Shown here: positions 11,101-23,973 of the stretch, piece after piece
Numbering within the stretch: position 1 is the stretch's first letter
Layout of the letters: each line of letters opens with the position of its first letter
Assembly (NCBI GenBank): GCA_003993805.1
Contig: RSEF01000004.1
Location: forward strand, 2,833,915 to 2,897,914
DNA length: 64,000 nt
Origin: Himantopus leucocephalus
Taxonomy: Eukaryota; Chordata; Aves; Charadriiformes; Recurvirostridae
Reading direction: 5' to 3'
The notes under the pieces: model-generated
Database searches by the model: none
Seen by the model: only the letters and a program-made list of their open reading frames with translations
Told to the model about the DNA's origin: nothing
Made by a program: the position numbers and the translations under genes

Positions 11101-13100
11101 GTCTCTGGGCTTGGCTGTGGGGCCGTGGGGTTTATTGCCTGTTCTGGGGAAGGCGGCTGCTCTCACAAACCAGCCGGCAAATTTCTGCCAGTTACTCTAT
11201 GTGCGAACAAACCCTAGTTTGAAAACTATCTCAGTTTGTTTACTTTCACAAAAATCAAGAGCACATTGAGAATAATTTGCAAGACAAAAAGAAAAGCCTT
11301 AATTTACCAAACACTCCATTCAACAAATAATATTAAATACCTTCTGCTGCCGGGAAGCCTGCAAACCTCAGGCTGGGCTTTTGCACATGCCGGAGCCCAC
11401 GCTGCTGCAGGGAGCTCTCGGACAGTTTCTCAGTCATAAAGTCACATAAAGTTTTAAGTTTAAAGGAAGAAAGTTAAATTAAAAACCTGTAACGCTTTCT
11501 GGCTTGGCCTCTGTGCCTCGAATTGCACCTCAGATCTCTGCACTCATGTGGCGTTGAAGGAAAATGATATTTCTTACTTTCAGCGGTTTGTTTCCCTTCT
11601 CTTGTATCTCGGCTTTTCCTCTGCCTCTGTCGGTCAGGTCCTCCTCCCCTCCTGCTGGAGGTTTAAAAGCAAGGAGGGGAAAATACTATTGTTAATTATT
11701 ATTAAAGGCAAAAGAAACAGGCAAAAAAAAAATCCAAGGAAAAGTATAATGACTGCAATCTTTTCAATTAAGATCTTTATACGTATTAATTTTTTTAAAT
11801 TAAAATAAGTGGAATTGAATTAAGTCTGCCTGTGAGTCTACTGCCTCATAGTCATCAGAACAGTTACATCTCCAGCTTATGAAAACAAACAACAAAATAT
11901 ATTTAGCGATAGTCCCAATATTTATGATTTGTTCAATTATTTGCCTTCGGTTGGTTCAGCTCTGGTTGCAGTTTGTGTAAAGCTTGCACTGGTGCCACCC
12001 TTGCACCCGCAGATTTCTCCAGCTCTGGGAAGATGCAGATAGTACAGCCAATTACTACTTTCAGTAATTATGTATCATTAAAGGAGGGGATTTCTCTTAG
12101 CTCTGAAGGTAAGGTTGTGGTTCCCACCATCCAGCCACCCCCTCTCCTGTCCTGAATGTTCCTGCAAATAATTCAGAGAAGAGGTTAAAACCAGCAACTC
12201 ATACAGAATAACCTCGCTGCTGCGAAAAAAGCCTTTTTGCTCTCATATTGAATTAGCAAATAGTTTTGCAGACAGCCGATGGGTGGGGAGAAAAGTCAGC
12301 GTTGTTCAGTATCAGCCCTTACGCCCGGCTCCATCCTTCGGCAGAGGTTTAGAGGGAGCAAAGGAAACCGGTACCCGGCCCTGGGGCTGCCTGCCATGGC
12401 GCCGGGGACGGCTTTCAGACTTCCTGAGTATTTTCCCTCTCTCAGAGCGTGAATACCTGGGCAGTGCACAGCCTGACCCCAGCAGGGAGATTGCAGAAGG
12501 ATTTGATAGTGGCAGTACAGGATATCCGGACTTTACGGTGTGGGATACACAAACTGACTGAAGCATCCACTGCATCCAGCATCTGTTTCTGAGGGCTGCT
12601 GAACGCGAGGAGGTGGACTTGCTTACATTTAAACGGCAGAAAGCACCCGAAAGAGACGTGAACGCGAGGCTCCTCATGCAATACTGTGTGCTCTGTCCCA
12701 TTGCATACCATGTAACACATTTATAAAAGCATTATTAACAGGTTCCAACGACAACTTCTACTTCTTTGACTCGTGCTGGGTGGAAGCTTCTCCTCTGAAA
12801 TCCACGGCATTACTCCAGAAACAAATCTAAGTTATACGTAACGTCCCGGTACCTTTGAAATCAATGGGAGCTCTGGCACGGATCGCCGGGCGGTCAGGCT
12901 TTTGAGGTACACGAACAAACGTACCGAAACCCGGCTCGCGTGCCGGGCACGAAGCACAAATGAGCCAGCAGTAATTTGTTGAGGATGAAATATTTCTTAC
13001 CCCACTTGAAAAAAGCCCTACAGCAACAGAACAGGAGGAAGAAAGCCTTTGCAATTAACCTCAGCTCAAAAAGCCCACTGCAAACGAAGAAGTATTTTAA
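8181..13100. other. Intergenic DNA, no gene seen
   Basis: This is a mix of moderately GC-rich patches (8640-8900, 9900-10110, 10490-10670) and AT-rich patches (10850-11050, 11430-11960). The short ORFs on both strands have no recognisable domain. No transposon ends or RNA genes are visible. Confidence 0.5.
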
Positions 13101-13224
13101 ATTCCATTTAGATCTTTTTTTTTTTTTCAAAAAAAGGGCATATCGGTTTACATTTATAATGTTGGTATCATCCAGTACTTTAAATCAAATTATAGCTGTA
13201 TCAGGCTGCTTAACAATGTTTCTT

Positions 13225-13289
13225 TTTAATTAAGTTTACTAGTCCCACATGCATTTTTTTAAAAAATAAATTAAACAAACTTAATTAAA
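13225..13289. repeat. 13-bp perfect inverted repeat with TTAATTAA cores
   Basis: TTTAATTAAGTTT at 13225-13237 is the exact reverse complement of AAACTTAATTAAA at 13277-13289, with 39 bp between. Each arm contains a palindromic TTAATTAA, the binding core of paired homeodomain dimers. The surrounding sequence is AT-rich and ORF-poor. Confidence 0.8.
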
Positions 13290-13300
13290 TTACATGACAG

Positions 13301-16300
13301 GGGTTAGGTAAGACAGCAAAAAGCCCGGCAAGAATACAAGGGTTGATAAATCGCTTTGGATATACTCACATTTTGCACTTTTCCTAAACCCTGTAGCCTT
13401 CCAGGCAGCCTGGTGAAGGCGGCACCCCTGCCCGTGCGCCACAGAGCCCTCTCGCCTCTGCGAGGCGCTTCCCTGCTGTTTGCAAATCCTGCTTTCACAG
13501 GGAGTTTAAACAGCTCGGGAAACTCCTCAGGAAGCTGAGCATCGCTGAATTTCCATCAATTTCCCTGCGTTGTACAGGCGCAAGCATCTGGCTGAGGTGA
13601 AGACCTGCCTGACTTGGGGACCCTCCTGCCGGCCGAGCGGCGGGAGCTCCTGGGGGTCCCTGGGGCACCACCTCCCCCCGGCCTCCGGCAACAGCCGAAG
13701 CACAAGGGAGAGCTCGGGGATTTCGGCCGCCTTCCCCACCAGTCAGAATCCATCCCCGCAGGGTTTCGGTTTTATGTCATTGAAGAAACGCCACCAAAAT
13801 CAGGGCTTTTGTGGTGGTGTTCACTTCGCAGAAGCTCCTTATTTTCATGGAAAGCAAAGGTGCTTGTGCTCTGTATCAACTACCAAGGAAAAGGCGATGG
13901 CATTTTTACAGAGAAAATGTTAATAAAAAAGCATGGGACGAAGGAAAAGGAAGTGAAATGGGGGTGGGCAGTGGATTGTGCGTGCAGACCTGGAGGGATT
14001 TCTGCTTTCCTCAGCTTTTCCAAGCAGAGGGAGATGCTCCGTGAGCTGGGATGAGCTCCCGGGAGGGCACTCGCAGCCAGGGCATCCCATCGCTTGCGTT
14101 CTTCTGGTGCAAATAGCACAAAAGTATGCAGAGTGTCTATTTTTAAAAGATGAAAAGATTGCTGCGATGACGGCAGCTGGGACTTACTGCGGCAGGGAAA
14201 GCCCCCGTGCTTGCACAGCACCTTTCCAGGGAAGCACTCGATAACGGCCGATAGCATCGGGCTGAATTTGCACCCTGAGTAACCCGTGGTCACGGTAAGA
14301 TTACCGGGGACTTTTATGGGGTTTAAAATGGAATAATCTCATCGAGGGAGAGCAAAGCAGCAAATCCCCCTGTCTCCAGCCCTGCGGGAAGCACAGCGAT
14401 GGGAGCAGATGAGCGTAACGCTGTGCGCGGCCACTGAAAAGCCTCGAGGAGCTGTGGGGTCCGGATCATCCCTAAGACAAATTTGCCACCACCCCCTGAT
14501 GAAGACAGACAGCTGTCACCATGCGAAGAGAACAGCCTTTCGGTCCTCTCTGTAATTCCCCCGACTCTGAGGGCTCTGCATCTGGGGCTGCAAGGATGAA
14601 GTCAGCCCCGGAGCCGCTACGGGCTGGAAATGATTTCACCGAGCTGCAATGCAGATGGATTAATTCCAGTACTGTAAAGTCAACATGGTTGAACACTGGC
14701 TACATCACAGTCTTCATTACTGTGGTCTGGATTGGGTTTTGATGAAGTAATTTCCCTTGGGTTTAGCACTTAGAAAACATATAGGGCGTCCTTCTTGGAT
14801 TTGCCTGGAGAGCGGTGCCCCCCCACCCCCCCCACCCCAAATTGGCCTTTATCAGTTGCACATGGACCCCTGCGATTCAGAGGGGTTTCAAACGAGGCCC
14901 ATATGGTCCACGGCACACGATGCCCAAACAGTCGGATGCATGAAATGAGACGCAGTTTGGGTGCGTACGATGGATGTTATTAATAACAAATGATATAACA
15001 CTCTGAGGCTGTATCTTCAAATGCAAGGAGACATGGGATGAGTGCGGATTAGCATTTCCTCCATCCTCCGTCACCAAATCAACTCCCGAGGAGCTCAACG
15101 TTAGGTTTTTGGACACCAGGAAGCCAACGCTCATCATCCTGCTCAATTTACATTTCTGAGACTTGAAGAGAGACCTTCATGAAGAGTAGATGTTTATTTT
15201 GTCATTTTTTTCTTAGCTATAAACTGTAATTGAATACTTGTCATGTGCAATTTGCTTCCTTGGGATATAGTTCTGCAAATGTGACCAAGTTTTGCCTGGG
15301 CACCAGGCTCTGCTCCCGGCGGTGGCATCTGCGAGACACCCTCCTGCTTGAGCCGCCCCGCGAAAAGCAGCTCTGCCTCCAGCATTTGACACCAGGGCCT
15401 GAGTGAAAGATGCTTTTAAGGGCTAATAATGGGGTCCCCCGGTCCAATATTAATTCATTCACTTCCAAACACCTCTTCCTATCACAGCTTGATGTTGAAT
15501 GCCAGCTCCCAGGTCCTGCTTTCCTGGAAGAGGGAAGAAAATGTTCATGGTCAGGTGAAACTAAAGCGGCACTTCATTATTTTAAACTGTAAAAGAGAAC
15601 ATCAGTTGCAATTAGTAAGCAATATGTCAGTGAGCTTTCTGTTGCATGTCACAATGTCACCTCTTTTTAATGTGCAGGTCGGGAAGGATGAGGTGTGCGA
15701 TACATCAGTGTGGTCCATGCAAGGGGACAAGCTGCATCCGTTCAGCAAACGCCTTTCCTCTCTTTTGACTTGCATTTAGAGGTTACATTTAAGCCCTCCC
15801 TCCAACACGCTCACCCTGCAGCTTCAGTGTTTAGCCCGTAAGGTTTTCTGAATACACCTTACAGGGCTGTAAGTATCTATAATGGGCTGGCAACAATAAA
15901 CGAAACAATGGAAACACAAAAATGCTAAAATGCTGATGTAAAGCGCCACGCAGATGTCCGCGTGCAATCGCTGTTCCATGGGTGGCATTGCAGGGGCAGA
16001 GACTCGGGGAAAGCTGTGCTGGAGCCGTGCGATGTGCCAAGGGTCCCCCGAGCTGGTGGCTCTTGGCCAGGCAAGCTGAGGTGGAAACTTGCTTTATTGA
16101 TAACGAAAATATAAAGCATATATGGTTAAAGTGAAGCAAAAGCAGGCAATTTGTGCATGGTCAAAACCAGCAGTTTGAATAACTCAACGTCATTCGTCTT
16201 GATTATATTCCTGTACAAACCACATTTTGGGGAGGGGAGCAGAAGGTGAGTGGCGGGCAGGTAAGTGGGCAAAGAAGAGACCTGCTCTCGTTTGGGCTGA

Positions 16301-17026
16301 AATCAGCGTATTTTGGTAATCTTTTGAACCAGGAATTCAATCCTGTACATTACTCCACTAAATAAGCTCATTGTTTCATTGAGATAATATTTATCTTTGA
16401 TAGAAAGCTCGTCGCTGGCCGGTCTCGGGTCTCTCCGTGCCGGCCGGTGCTGCTCTCTGCCGTGCCAGAGGACACGGCAAGGCTGGTGCCATCTCCCCGT
16501 GCCCCGGGCGAGCGTGGGACGGATCCGGCCTCTTGCCCACGGCCACGGTGCCACTGTGGGGGCAGAGGCTGTTTCACCCACGCCGGCTCCTTGTGTGCCG
16601 TGCCTGCGCTGTGGTCAATACTGGTTTTGCTGCGGGGCTGAACTAAAACCCCTCAAAAGGCACAGGCTGCTGCTGCCTCCGTTATTTGCTGCCTGTGCAC
16701 AGCCGGGAACAAAAAGCAGTGCTGCGGTGCAGCCACCGAAATGCCCGACGGCTGCAGCCGCTCACAAGCTGTCCCCAGGAAATGTGTCCTTGCTGCAGTA
16801 ATTGCTTTGTTCATCTCTAACGAGAAGCAACGGTGGAAGCTGCTCTGCATGTCCATACCGCCACAGGACCGGGAGCGGGATGTGCCCCAGATTCATTAAT
16901 GCTGCCAGGGGTGGCAACGGGCGCTGGGACCACCCACTGCTGCGCAGGACCGGTGACAGCCACCGTGTCAGCAGCACCGGCTCTGGGCTGGTGGGATGCT
17001 ACCATGGGACTGGGGATACTGCGGGC
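13301..17026. other. Intergenic DNA, no gene seen
   Basis: Short unrelated ORFs only. A C-rich tract lies at 14817-14838. The segment 16400-17000 is GC-richer and open in several frames, but the translations show no known domain and no splice structure that I can support. Confidence 0.5.
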
Positions 17027-17310
17027 AAACTTTTTATCAGGGCCTGTTGCCATAAGACAAGGGGTAATGGTTTTAAACAAAAAGAGGGAAGATTCCGCCT
17101 AGATATAAGGAAGAAATTTTTCACACTGAGGGTGGTGGGGCACTGGCCCAGGTGGCCCAGAGAAGTGGGAGATGCCTCATCCCTGGGAACGTTCAAGGTG
17201 GGGTTGGACGGGGCTCTGAGCAACCTGATCTCGTTGAAGATGTCCCTGCTCACTGCAGGGCGGTTGGACTAGATGACCTTTGAATGTCCCTTCCAACACA
17301 AACCGTTCCG
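17027..17310 (+). mobile_element. CR1 LINE, 3' end fragment
   Basis: The segment follows the CR1 3' region nearly base for base as I recall it. It runs from a GGGCCTGTTGCCATAAGACA stretch, through a region reading GATATAAGGAAGAAATTTTT, to the terminal GGTTGGACTAGATGACCTTT and CCCTTCCAACACAAACC. The final octamer-type microsatellite has decayed. It is 5'-truncated, as is usual for CR1, and dead. Its good preservation suggests a fairly young bird-lineage insertion. The subfamily is not assigned. Confidence 0.93.
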
Positions 17311-19100
17311 TGCTGCTGTGCTGACAGCAGGGTTTGGGGGGGGCTAAGACAAGCGTTTGGGGGATGCTAGCTCAGGGCTCGGGGGGTGCTGACACCAGGG
17401 CCTGGGGATGTTCCGGCGGGGGGCTGGGGGGCTGACACAGGGCGGTTGGGTGGCGCCAGCACCACGCACATTTTGGGACAATCGAGGTTTTATCACACAC
17501 CTCGTAAAACACCGCAGCTGAGATCCAAGTCTCCTGTCTGCCATCTTGAGGCAAGACCGCGCTTTTCTTTAGCCTCCCAGCCCTGCGCGGAGACAATTTC
17601 CCTGCGGCGTCACATAACGTTTTGCTGGATCCGAAACTTGGTCTGTGGCCCTGTTTTCCTGTGATGCTCATTGCTTGTGAAGTTCAACAGGAGTGCTCCC
17701 AGCACGGGCACTCGGGCAGGGGGCTGGAGAGACAGCGCAGTGGATGTAAATAAAAAAATACTTTGTTTTACTGTTTGCTAGTGAATACTGTTTTCTAGTG
17801 AACCCCAAAGACAGCACGTGCAGTCCGTCCTGCTCAGCTGAGAGGAAGCAGCGCCGCAGTCGGGTTATTTTTATGATCGGAAAAAAAGATTTCTTTCTCC
17901 CTGTTTTCTTTTGCGGGTGCTCTCTGGAGTGATAACGTGGAATTTCCTCTGAAACTCGAGCAGGGTGAAGGAAATTAATTTTCTGTCTTTTTTTTTTTCC
18001 TCTATAGAAATTATTTCATACGCCTGAGACAAAGTGCCTGCAAGTTTTAAATTTAACCGAAATGATCCTCAGCAGTGCTGTTGCCATCGCTGGCACAGGG
18101 TTAGGATGTGACCGCTACTGTCGATTCAGTTCTGCAGAGGAGGAGAAGGTCTCACGGTGATGGGCAGCGGGGACAGACCTTGGGCTGGGCTTGCTTCTTT
18201 GCAGTTTCTGTGCTGAAAAGTTTTACTGGAAAATATAGAAAATTAATTAATGTTCCTAAAGCATAAAGGTGAAATATTTACCTCTAAGAGCTGGCCACTA
18301 CCTAGGCTTACTTAATTCCTGTTACTATTTAATTCACATTTTATGAAACAATCAATAATAACAAACCTCTCTTAAATTATGTATTTTAAGCCACGTAATA
18401 GAAAATCACAGGGAAAAGAATACATTCCCAATTTAATTCCCAAAGTGAGTGACTTTGTACTTTTAGAAACAAGGTAAGTGCATCAAGAGAATGATGATAA
18501 CGGGGGAGAGAGTTAAACTACAGCGACCATGAGCTGGAGTGCTGCTGCTCTCAGCTCCTACCGCTGGATTTATATCACGGCTCCTGCTGTACATTAGAGT
18601 ACTCTGATACATTATTTTGCATTTGGTACTATTTACACTATTCGGTTTAATATCAGACAAAGGGAGGAAACACGGGGCCAGCGACCGAGGGCCTGATCCG
18701 GAACCGGCCAAGGGAGCTCGGATGAGGCTGGGAGAGACGGTGGCTCATTTCTCCCCCTCTTCCTGCCGCATTCTCTCAATAAAAAGGCAGTGAGGTTCTT
18801 GTGTTTTAATTGCCTGCTCCTTTTTTATACATCAGCAATTTTTACAGGTGTTTTTTTTTTATGTCAAACTGCAATATTTGGATAAAATAGCTTGTTCATC
18901 AAATTATATTAACAATAAGTTCTTGGAGCACCAAGTGATAAAAATGGTTATAATTATTTCCCAGATTTTTCCTAAAAATACATTCCTGTTGTAGGAGCTT
19001 TTTGGCCAATTCTTCTATTTTTAATTAAAATTATTCCTCTCTTCTCCCTCCCTTCATCCATATTTTATGTCTTTTTCTTCCTGATTCTGTGTTTGCCAGT
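17311..19100. other. Intergenic DNA with an ORF-poor AT-rich segment (17671-18463)
   Basis: After the CR1 copy there is a GC-richer patch to about 17720. Then follows AT-rich sequence with repeated TTAATTAAT and AAATTATT motifs (18240-18380, 18880-19050). No ORF, RNA gene or repeat is recognised. It could be a noncoding conserved block. Confidence 0.4.
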
Positions 19101-22100
19101 GTCAATGAGATTTAACTCCATTAAATTTAATCACTCAAACAAAAATTACTGTGAAAACACCACGGGACCAGCCCGGACTTTCTCTGCCTTTTCCTCTAAA
19201 GCTGTATTGATTACTGCAATAAGCTGGAGGAGGCAAAGCCGCAGCAGTTTTGGGATATATTTGTCCCAAATCAGTCATCTATCCTAATATTACATTTTAA
19301 GGCTCGGTTGGAGGTGGCCACTGACCAGCAAACCCCATCACTTGCTCCTTGATTTTTTAATTTAATGCATTTCTTTTCTTTTATTTTCCGCAGGCTGCAG
19401 CCGGTTCTCGTCCTGCCGCGGCAGCGCTTCCTTCACCCACTGCCGAAACACTCCAAACCCGACCAGAGCTGCACAGAGAAAGGCGATACGAGGAACACGG
19501 GTTGGTAAGTGTATAGTTTCCTCTTTTTTGTTTTCTTTGTCGATCCAGCTCCCCGCGCCGAGAGGCAGGGCAGGCAGGGCTGCAGTTGAGGGCAGGAGAT
19601 GGGAATCTACCTCTGCCCTCTCCGAAGCGCTCAACCCCGAGCTAAACTGACAAAATACAGTATTTCCACGTACTGTCAAAACCCATCGTCTCCCTTTTTT
19701 ATGTTTTCTTTCAAAAGCTGGTTCTTATTTCCTAAAGTGGCCACTTCTGAAGAAATTTAAATAATTTTCTCCTATAATTAAAAAAAACCCCAACTAATAG
19801 AAAATGTTGCAATTTATCAAATCCCTGACGTGAACCAGCCTGATTTGGAGGAATTTGTGTTATTATTTATTTCCTCAGCACCCCATGAGCTGCTCGTCCT
19901 GGCAGCCTGCGCTGGCCAGGGATGCTCCGCCAGCATCTCCCCGGGGTTCGCGCTGCAGGAAAAAATCCCAACGGGACTATTGCAAGATTTCCTCTAGGTT
20001 TTAATCATCAGCTCTTCAAAACCTCAAGCCGTGTTAACTCCCACGTTTGCATCTCTGGAGCTGCGGGGAAGGAAGGGTTGGGGCACGGGCAGCGTAATAT
20101 CTTAAGTACATAGAAAATTGTCAGGATGTGCGAGATACTGAGCCTGCTAAGTTGCCTTGGCTTTGTGCCCCACTAAAAAGGGTTTTCCTTTCATGGCCTT
20201 TCACAATACCACAATTTTTTTTCTACTGAATTGAGCCCTGAAAGGAGTAACTCTAGACAGAGTGAAATTTTCCAGTCCCGGAGCCCTTTGCCTGCCCTTT
20301 AACAGCTTCCCTGTTATTTTTGCCCAACGACGAAATATTTTTGAACTGATGAGAACAGGACACCCACTTCTGCCGGGATCTGAAAAATATTTTTTCGCGA
20401 AGGGAAGCAGACCCTGGTGTTCCAGTTATGGACCCAAAACCCGGGCAGGCATGCAAGCATCGGGCTTCCTCCCTGCGCCAATAAATGGTGATAAAATTCC
20501 ATCTGTTGGGAGAGCAAGGATCACAGCGGCATCGACTGATTAAAAAAGTATCAGCTTTTCACTAATTTCTGGGCAGAAACAATTGTTTCAAACACTTGGT
20601 ATGTGAATTATTTTACTTTTTGCCGATGTGTGTTTTTGGCAACAGAAAAACAGGAAACCAGCTTGGAAAATATTAACGAAATGGAAACTGAGATTGTAAA
20701 GTATTTCGGTCTGGAGAGCTTTCGATTTTCCAATATGCGAACGCGGCAGAAGCAGAACTGTAAACCAATTAAAGGCAATTTAATTTAAGCGACTTCTCAC
20801 GGAGGGAAGAGATCTGGCGTGTATACGGGGCTGCAGTGAGCGGCGAAGACAACACAGCCCCCAGCACCTGCGGAGGTTATTGCTAACAGAGACGGAGCGG
20901 GGACTCGATGCAGATGTGCCCCGGCATCCGCCTCCCTCCCTCCAGCTGCAGAGACAAGAGATGGGACGGATGTGTCACGTTCTTCCTTAGTGATTAGGGA
21001 ATTTGAGGCAGGTTTTTAATTGCACTGGTAGATATTTTGGAAAGGTTTGGCTTTAGGGCTGCGTTCTGCTCAGCCGAGTTGGGAATTTATGCCACACGCG
21101 GTCCCTGGACCAGCCCCCGGCAGCATCCAGCCCAGCACGGGGGAATACGCTCCGATGGCAAAGGGGGATAGAATATAAAAAAAATAATAATAAGGGCAGA
21201 AGAGAGAAACAAAGTGATTTTGTGTGTTTGCTTCATTCATATGCACTGGTGAGTCTTCACAGCACAAACCGCCGGGGCTGGACTCTGCTCCCCGGTGAGT
21301 GAGAAGCCCTCAAAGTTGTTCCTCGTGTGCCTCCTCGCTCCTCTGACGATTGAAACATAGTTAAAGCAAAATAAACTCCTTTTCACCGCCTCTGCTGTCC
21401 ATTTGCATGCAAAGGGACACAGACGGCTTGACTTTCCTCCTGTTTCTGGTCGGCTTCTCAGCAATTCTACTTCCATGCCGCCTCCCGGATGTCTGTAACA
21501 CCGGAGGGGGCTGCAGCAGAGCCGGGAGGGTCGGGCTGGGCTTTGCCGTCCCCACTTCCCCGCGCGAGCCCTGGCCGGGGCTGCCTGCGGGATTTGCTGC
21601 TCGTCCCACACCCTCAGGAACCGCCCCGGGACCCAAACACCCTTTAGTCAGGATTTTGCCCATTCTCTTAGAAATTTTTCTGGCTGTAGCAACTCCCAGG
21701 ATGAAACGTCTCTCTCGAAAGCATTTTTTTCTACTAGGAGTCCTTGCAGTGACTCCTTTTCCCCCTCGGCACACAACCCGGCGAGCACTTACAGCCCACT
21801 TTGCATCCTGAGAACTCACCAACAAATTGCTTCCACACTACACCCCGACTTCAAAAATTGTGCAGTACAAGGGTTAACCAACTTAAACGTTTAAAGAGTC
21901 ATGAAATGGACTGTTTCCGCTTTCCATCTGGCTTTTATCAATTTTAAGTCGGTTTCAGAAATACTGCTACACAATCAAAACACACAATCTCCCTAGTCAG
22001 ATAATTCAATTTTATAAATGAATTACTTATGTGCCTATAAGTAAATACATTCCTAGGCAGGGAGATATTGACTGCTGTCAATGAAATAATGAAGTCCAGG

Positions 22101-23920
22101 GGAAGCGGCTGTGGCTGGAGCACCGGCCCCTCGGAGACGTCCTTCTGGGGTGCAGTGGGACTGGTGGAACCCCCGGCATGGGGGGGGACACGGGTTGAAA
22201 CGAGGGGCTGCCCAGCGGGAGGGGACATCTTCAGCCACCACTGAGGACCATGGTGTGGACCGTGAGCAAAGTCACGGACGTGAAGGAGTGATGGACTTAA
22301 CTATGTGATTTCTGGGGGGAAATATGTTAAAAGGGAGACACAGAGCTCCTGCAGATGGGGTGTAGAAGGTCCCAGCCTTCCCATGCAGACACATCCCCTT
22401 CACCCGTGCTGTTTCAGCCCCGCCTTGTTCAACAGCATGCTAAAGGACCACAAATGGTCCCATGGGAAAGCAGGCCAACCCCGAGGGATGCAAGCTGTAA
22501 AGGTGAAGGATGAGTTGGATAACAGGAACCGCCTGGGGTAGGCAGCAGTTGGGTTTTATCTTGTCTTTTAAACGTCTGTTTAATAGGAACCAGGTCATTG
22601 CGTTAAGTCGCTGGAGGGAGCGCTGCCGTGAGCACGAGCTGGTGCTGCCAAGACCTTATATAGTGTTTCCCACTCTGGACATGCGCCTCCTTGGACTAAT
22701 CCTTCACTTTTTCAGTTATTTCCTTTTTCTGCAGCAGCAGTTTGACACTACCTGAGCAGTGCTGGCTGACGGGGTTGTGTCATTGTGAGCTTTGCATGGT
22801 TTTCTGCTGGTGCTTCGTCCACATCAGAGGCAGCGCGCAGGATTGTTCAGGCTCTTCTCAAGCCCCTGCTGCTAAAAGCAGGGTTGTGCTGTGAAAATCC
22901 TTACCATAAGCTCTAACACATTCCCGAGAAACATGGGGCTCTGTGGAGCAGCAGGATGCAAGGACATCTCCTGTGGAGCAGACGATGACCCGGCATCAAA
23001 ATTCCATCCCACCCAGAACAGATCGAAATGAACGCCATCACTGGTCCAGCCGGGGTCTGGGGCACATGGGGTGCTGGGTTTTACATCAGTGCTCACTTCC
23101 AGTAGCAAAGCCAGCTGTGGAAGTGGGCTCCTGTTGCTTTGTACCTGCTTTTTCTCCATTGTTCTGGTCTGGTCTCCAAAGCAGCTGGAAGGAGGAGAAG
23201 CAACAGGGCCCTGCAGCGAAATCCACATGGAGAGACCCCGCACGAGCATGGAGCTCTCTGCAGAAACAGCTCCCAAAGAGGTGGAATCATTTTCTGGTTT
23301 GACTACCTCGGACTGGGAGAGACCCCTCGGCTGGCTGAGAAGAGCAGCTACTGCTCTGCTGTGTCCTCGGGTCTGCTCCGCAGGTTGGGAGGACCGGGGC
23401 AGGTCTGTCCCTAATCCGAGAGCAAACTGACCTTGAGGTTGCTCCAGCCAGGCACGTCCTCTCCCTCCCAGCAAATCCGGCACATTGCTGCATAATAATG
23501 CAATAAATCTTCTTTGCTGAGGGGGATTGGGAGCAAGGGTGATGTTTGCTCTCTCACGCTGCGAGTCAATTGCTAAATAAATAGAGTGTTGAAAGCCTGG
23601 AGAAATTCGGAGACAACTCTTCAAAAGGACAATTTTGGGGGATAAAAATTGTAACCACAAAATCTGCATTCACATTCTGCATCTGCAAATAATTGTAAGC
23701 ATCTGTAGTGCCAGTGGGTGGGGACGAGGTAGGCAAGGGTGAAAACACACGGGCACACTCCTCTGGATCGTCGTCCGAGGTGTAAAAGTTTGGACACTGC
23801 AGGGACACTGCACATGCCGGGGAAGAGCCACCATCACACGTACTCTGTAAAGTGCCAGGCAAATGGATGCCTCAAAGGAAATAAGAAAAGTACTTAATTA
23901 AAGAAAGTAATGGGGTTAAA
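19101..23920. other. Intergenic DNA, no gene seen
   Basis: A perfect 12-bp palindrome AAACAATTGTTT lies at 20577-20588, two inverted SOX-type ACAAT cores. It sits inside a block (20520-20800) whose composition resembles a conserved element. The 265-codon minus-strand ORF at 22872-23669 has no recognisable domain and no supporting structure; I treat it as chance. Confidence 0.4.
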
Positions 23921-23922
23921 TT

Positions 23923-23973
23923 AATAAAATAAAATAAAATAAAATAAAATAAAATAAAATAAAATAAAATAAA
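23923..23973. repeat. (AAAAT)n microsatellite
   Basis: About ten tandem AATAA/AAAAT pentamers lie here, followed by a degenerate CCAAACCAAAATAAAAT tail. It is a simple sequence repeat and likely to vary in length between individuals. Confidence 0.95.

Noticed and set aside
22872..23669. 265-codon minus-strand ORF
   Set aside because: No recognisable domain, no exon signals I can support, and overlapping ORFs of similar quality on the plus strand.
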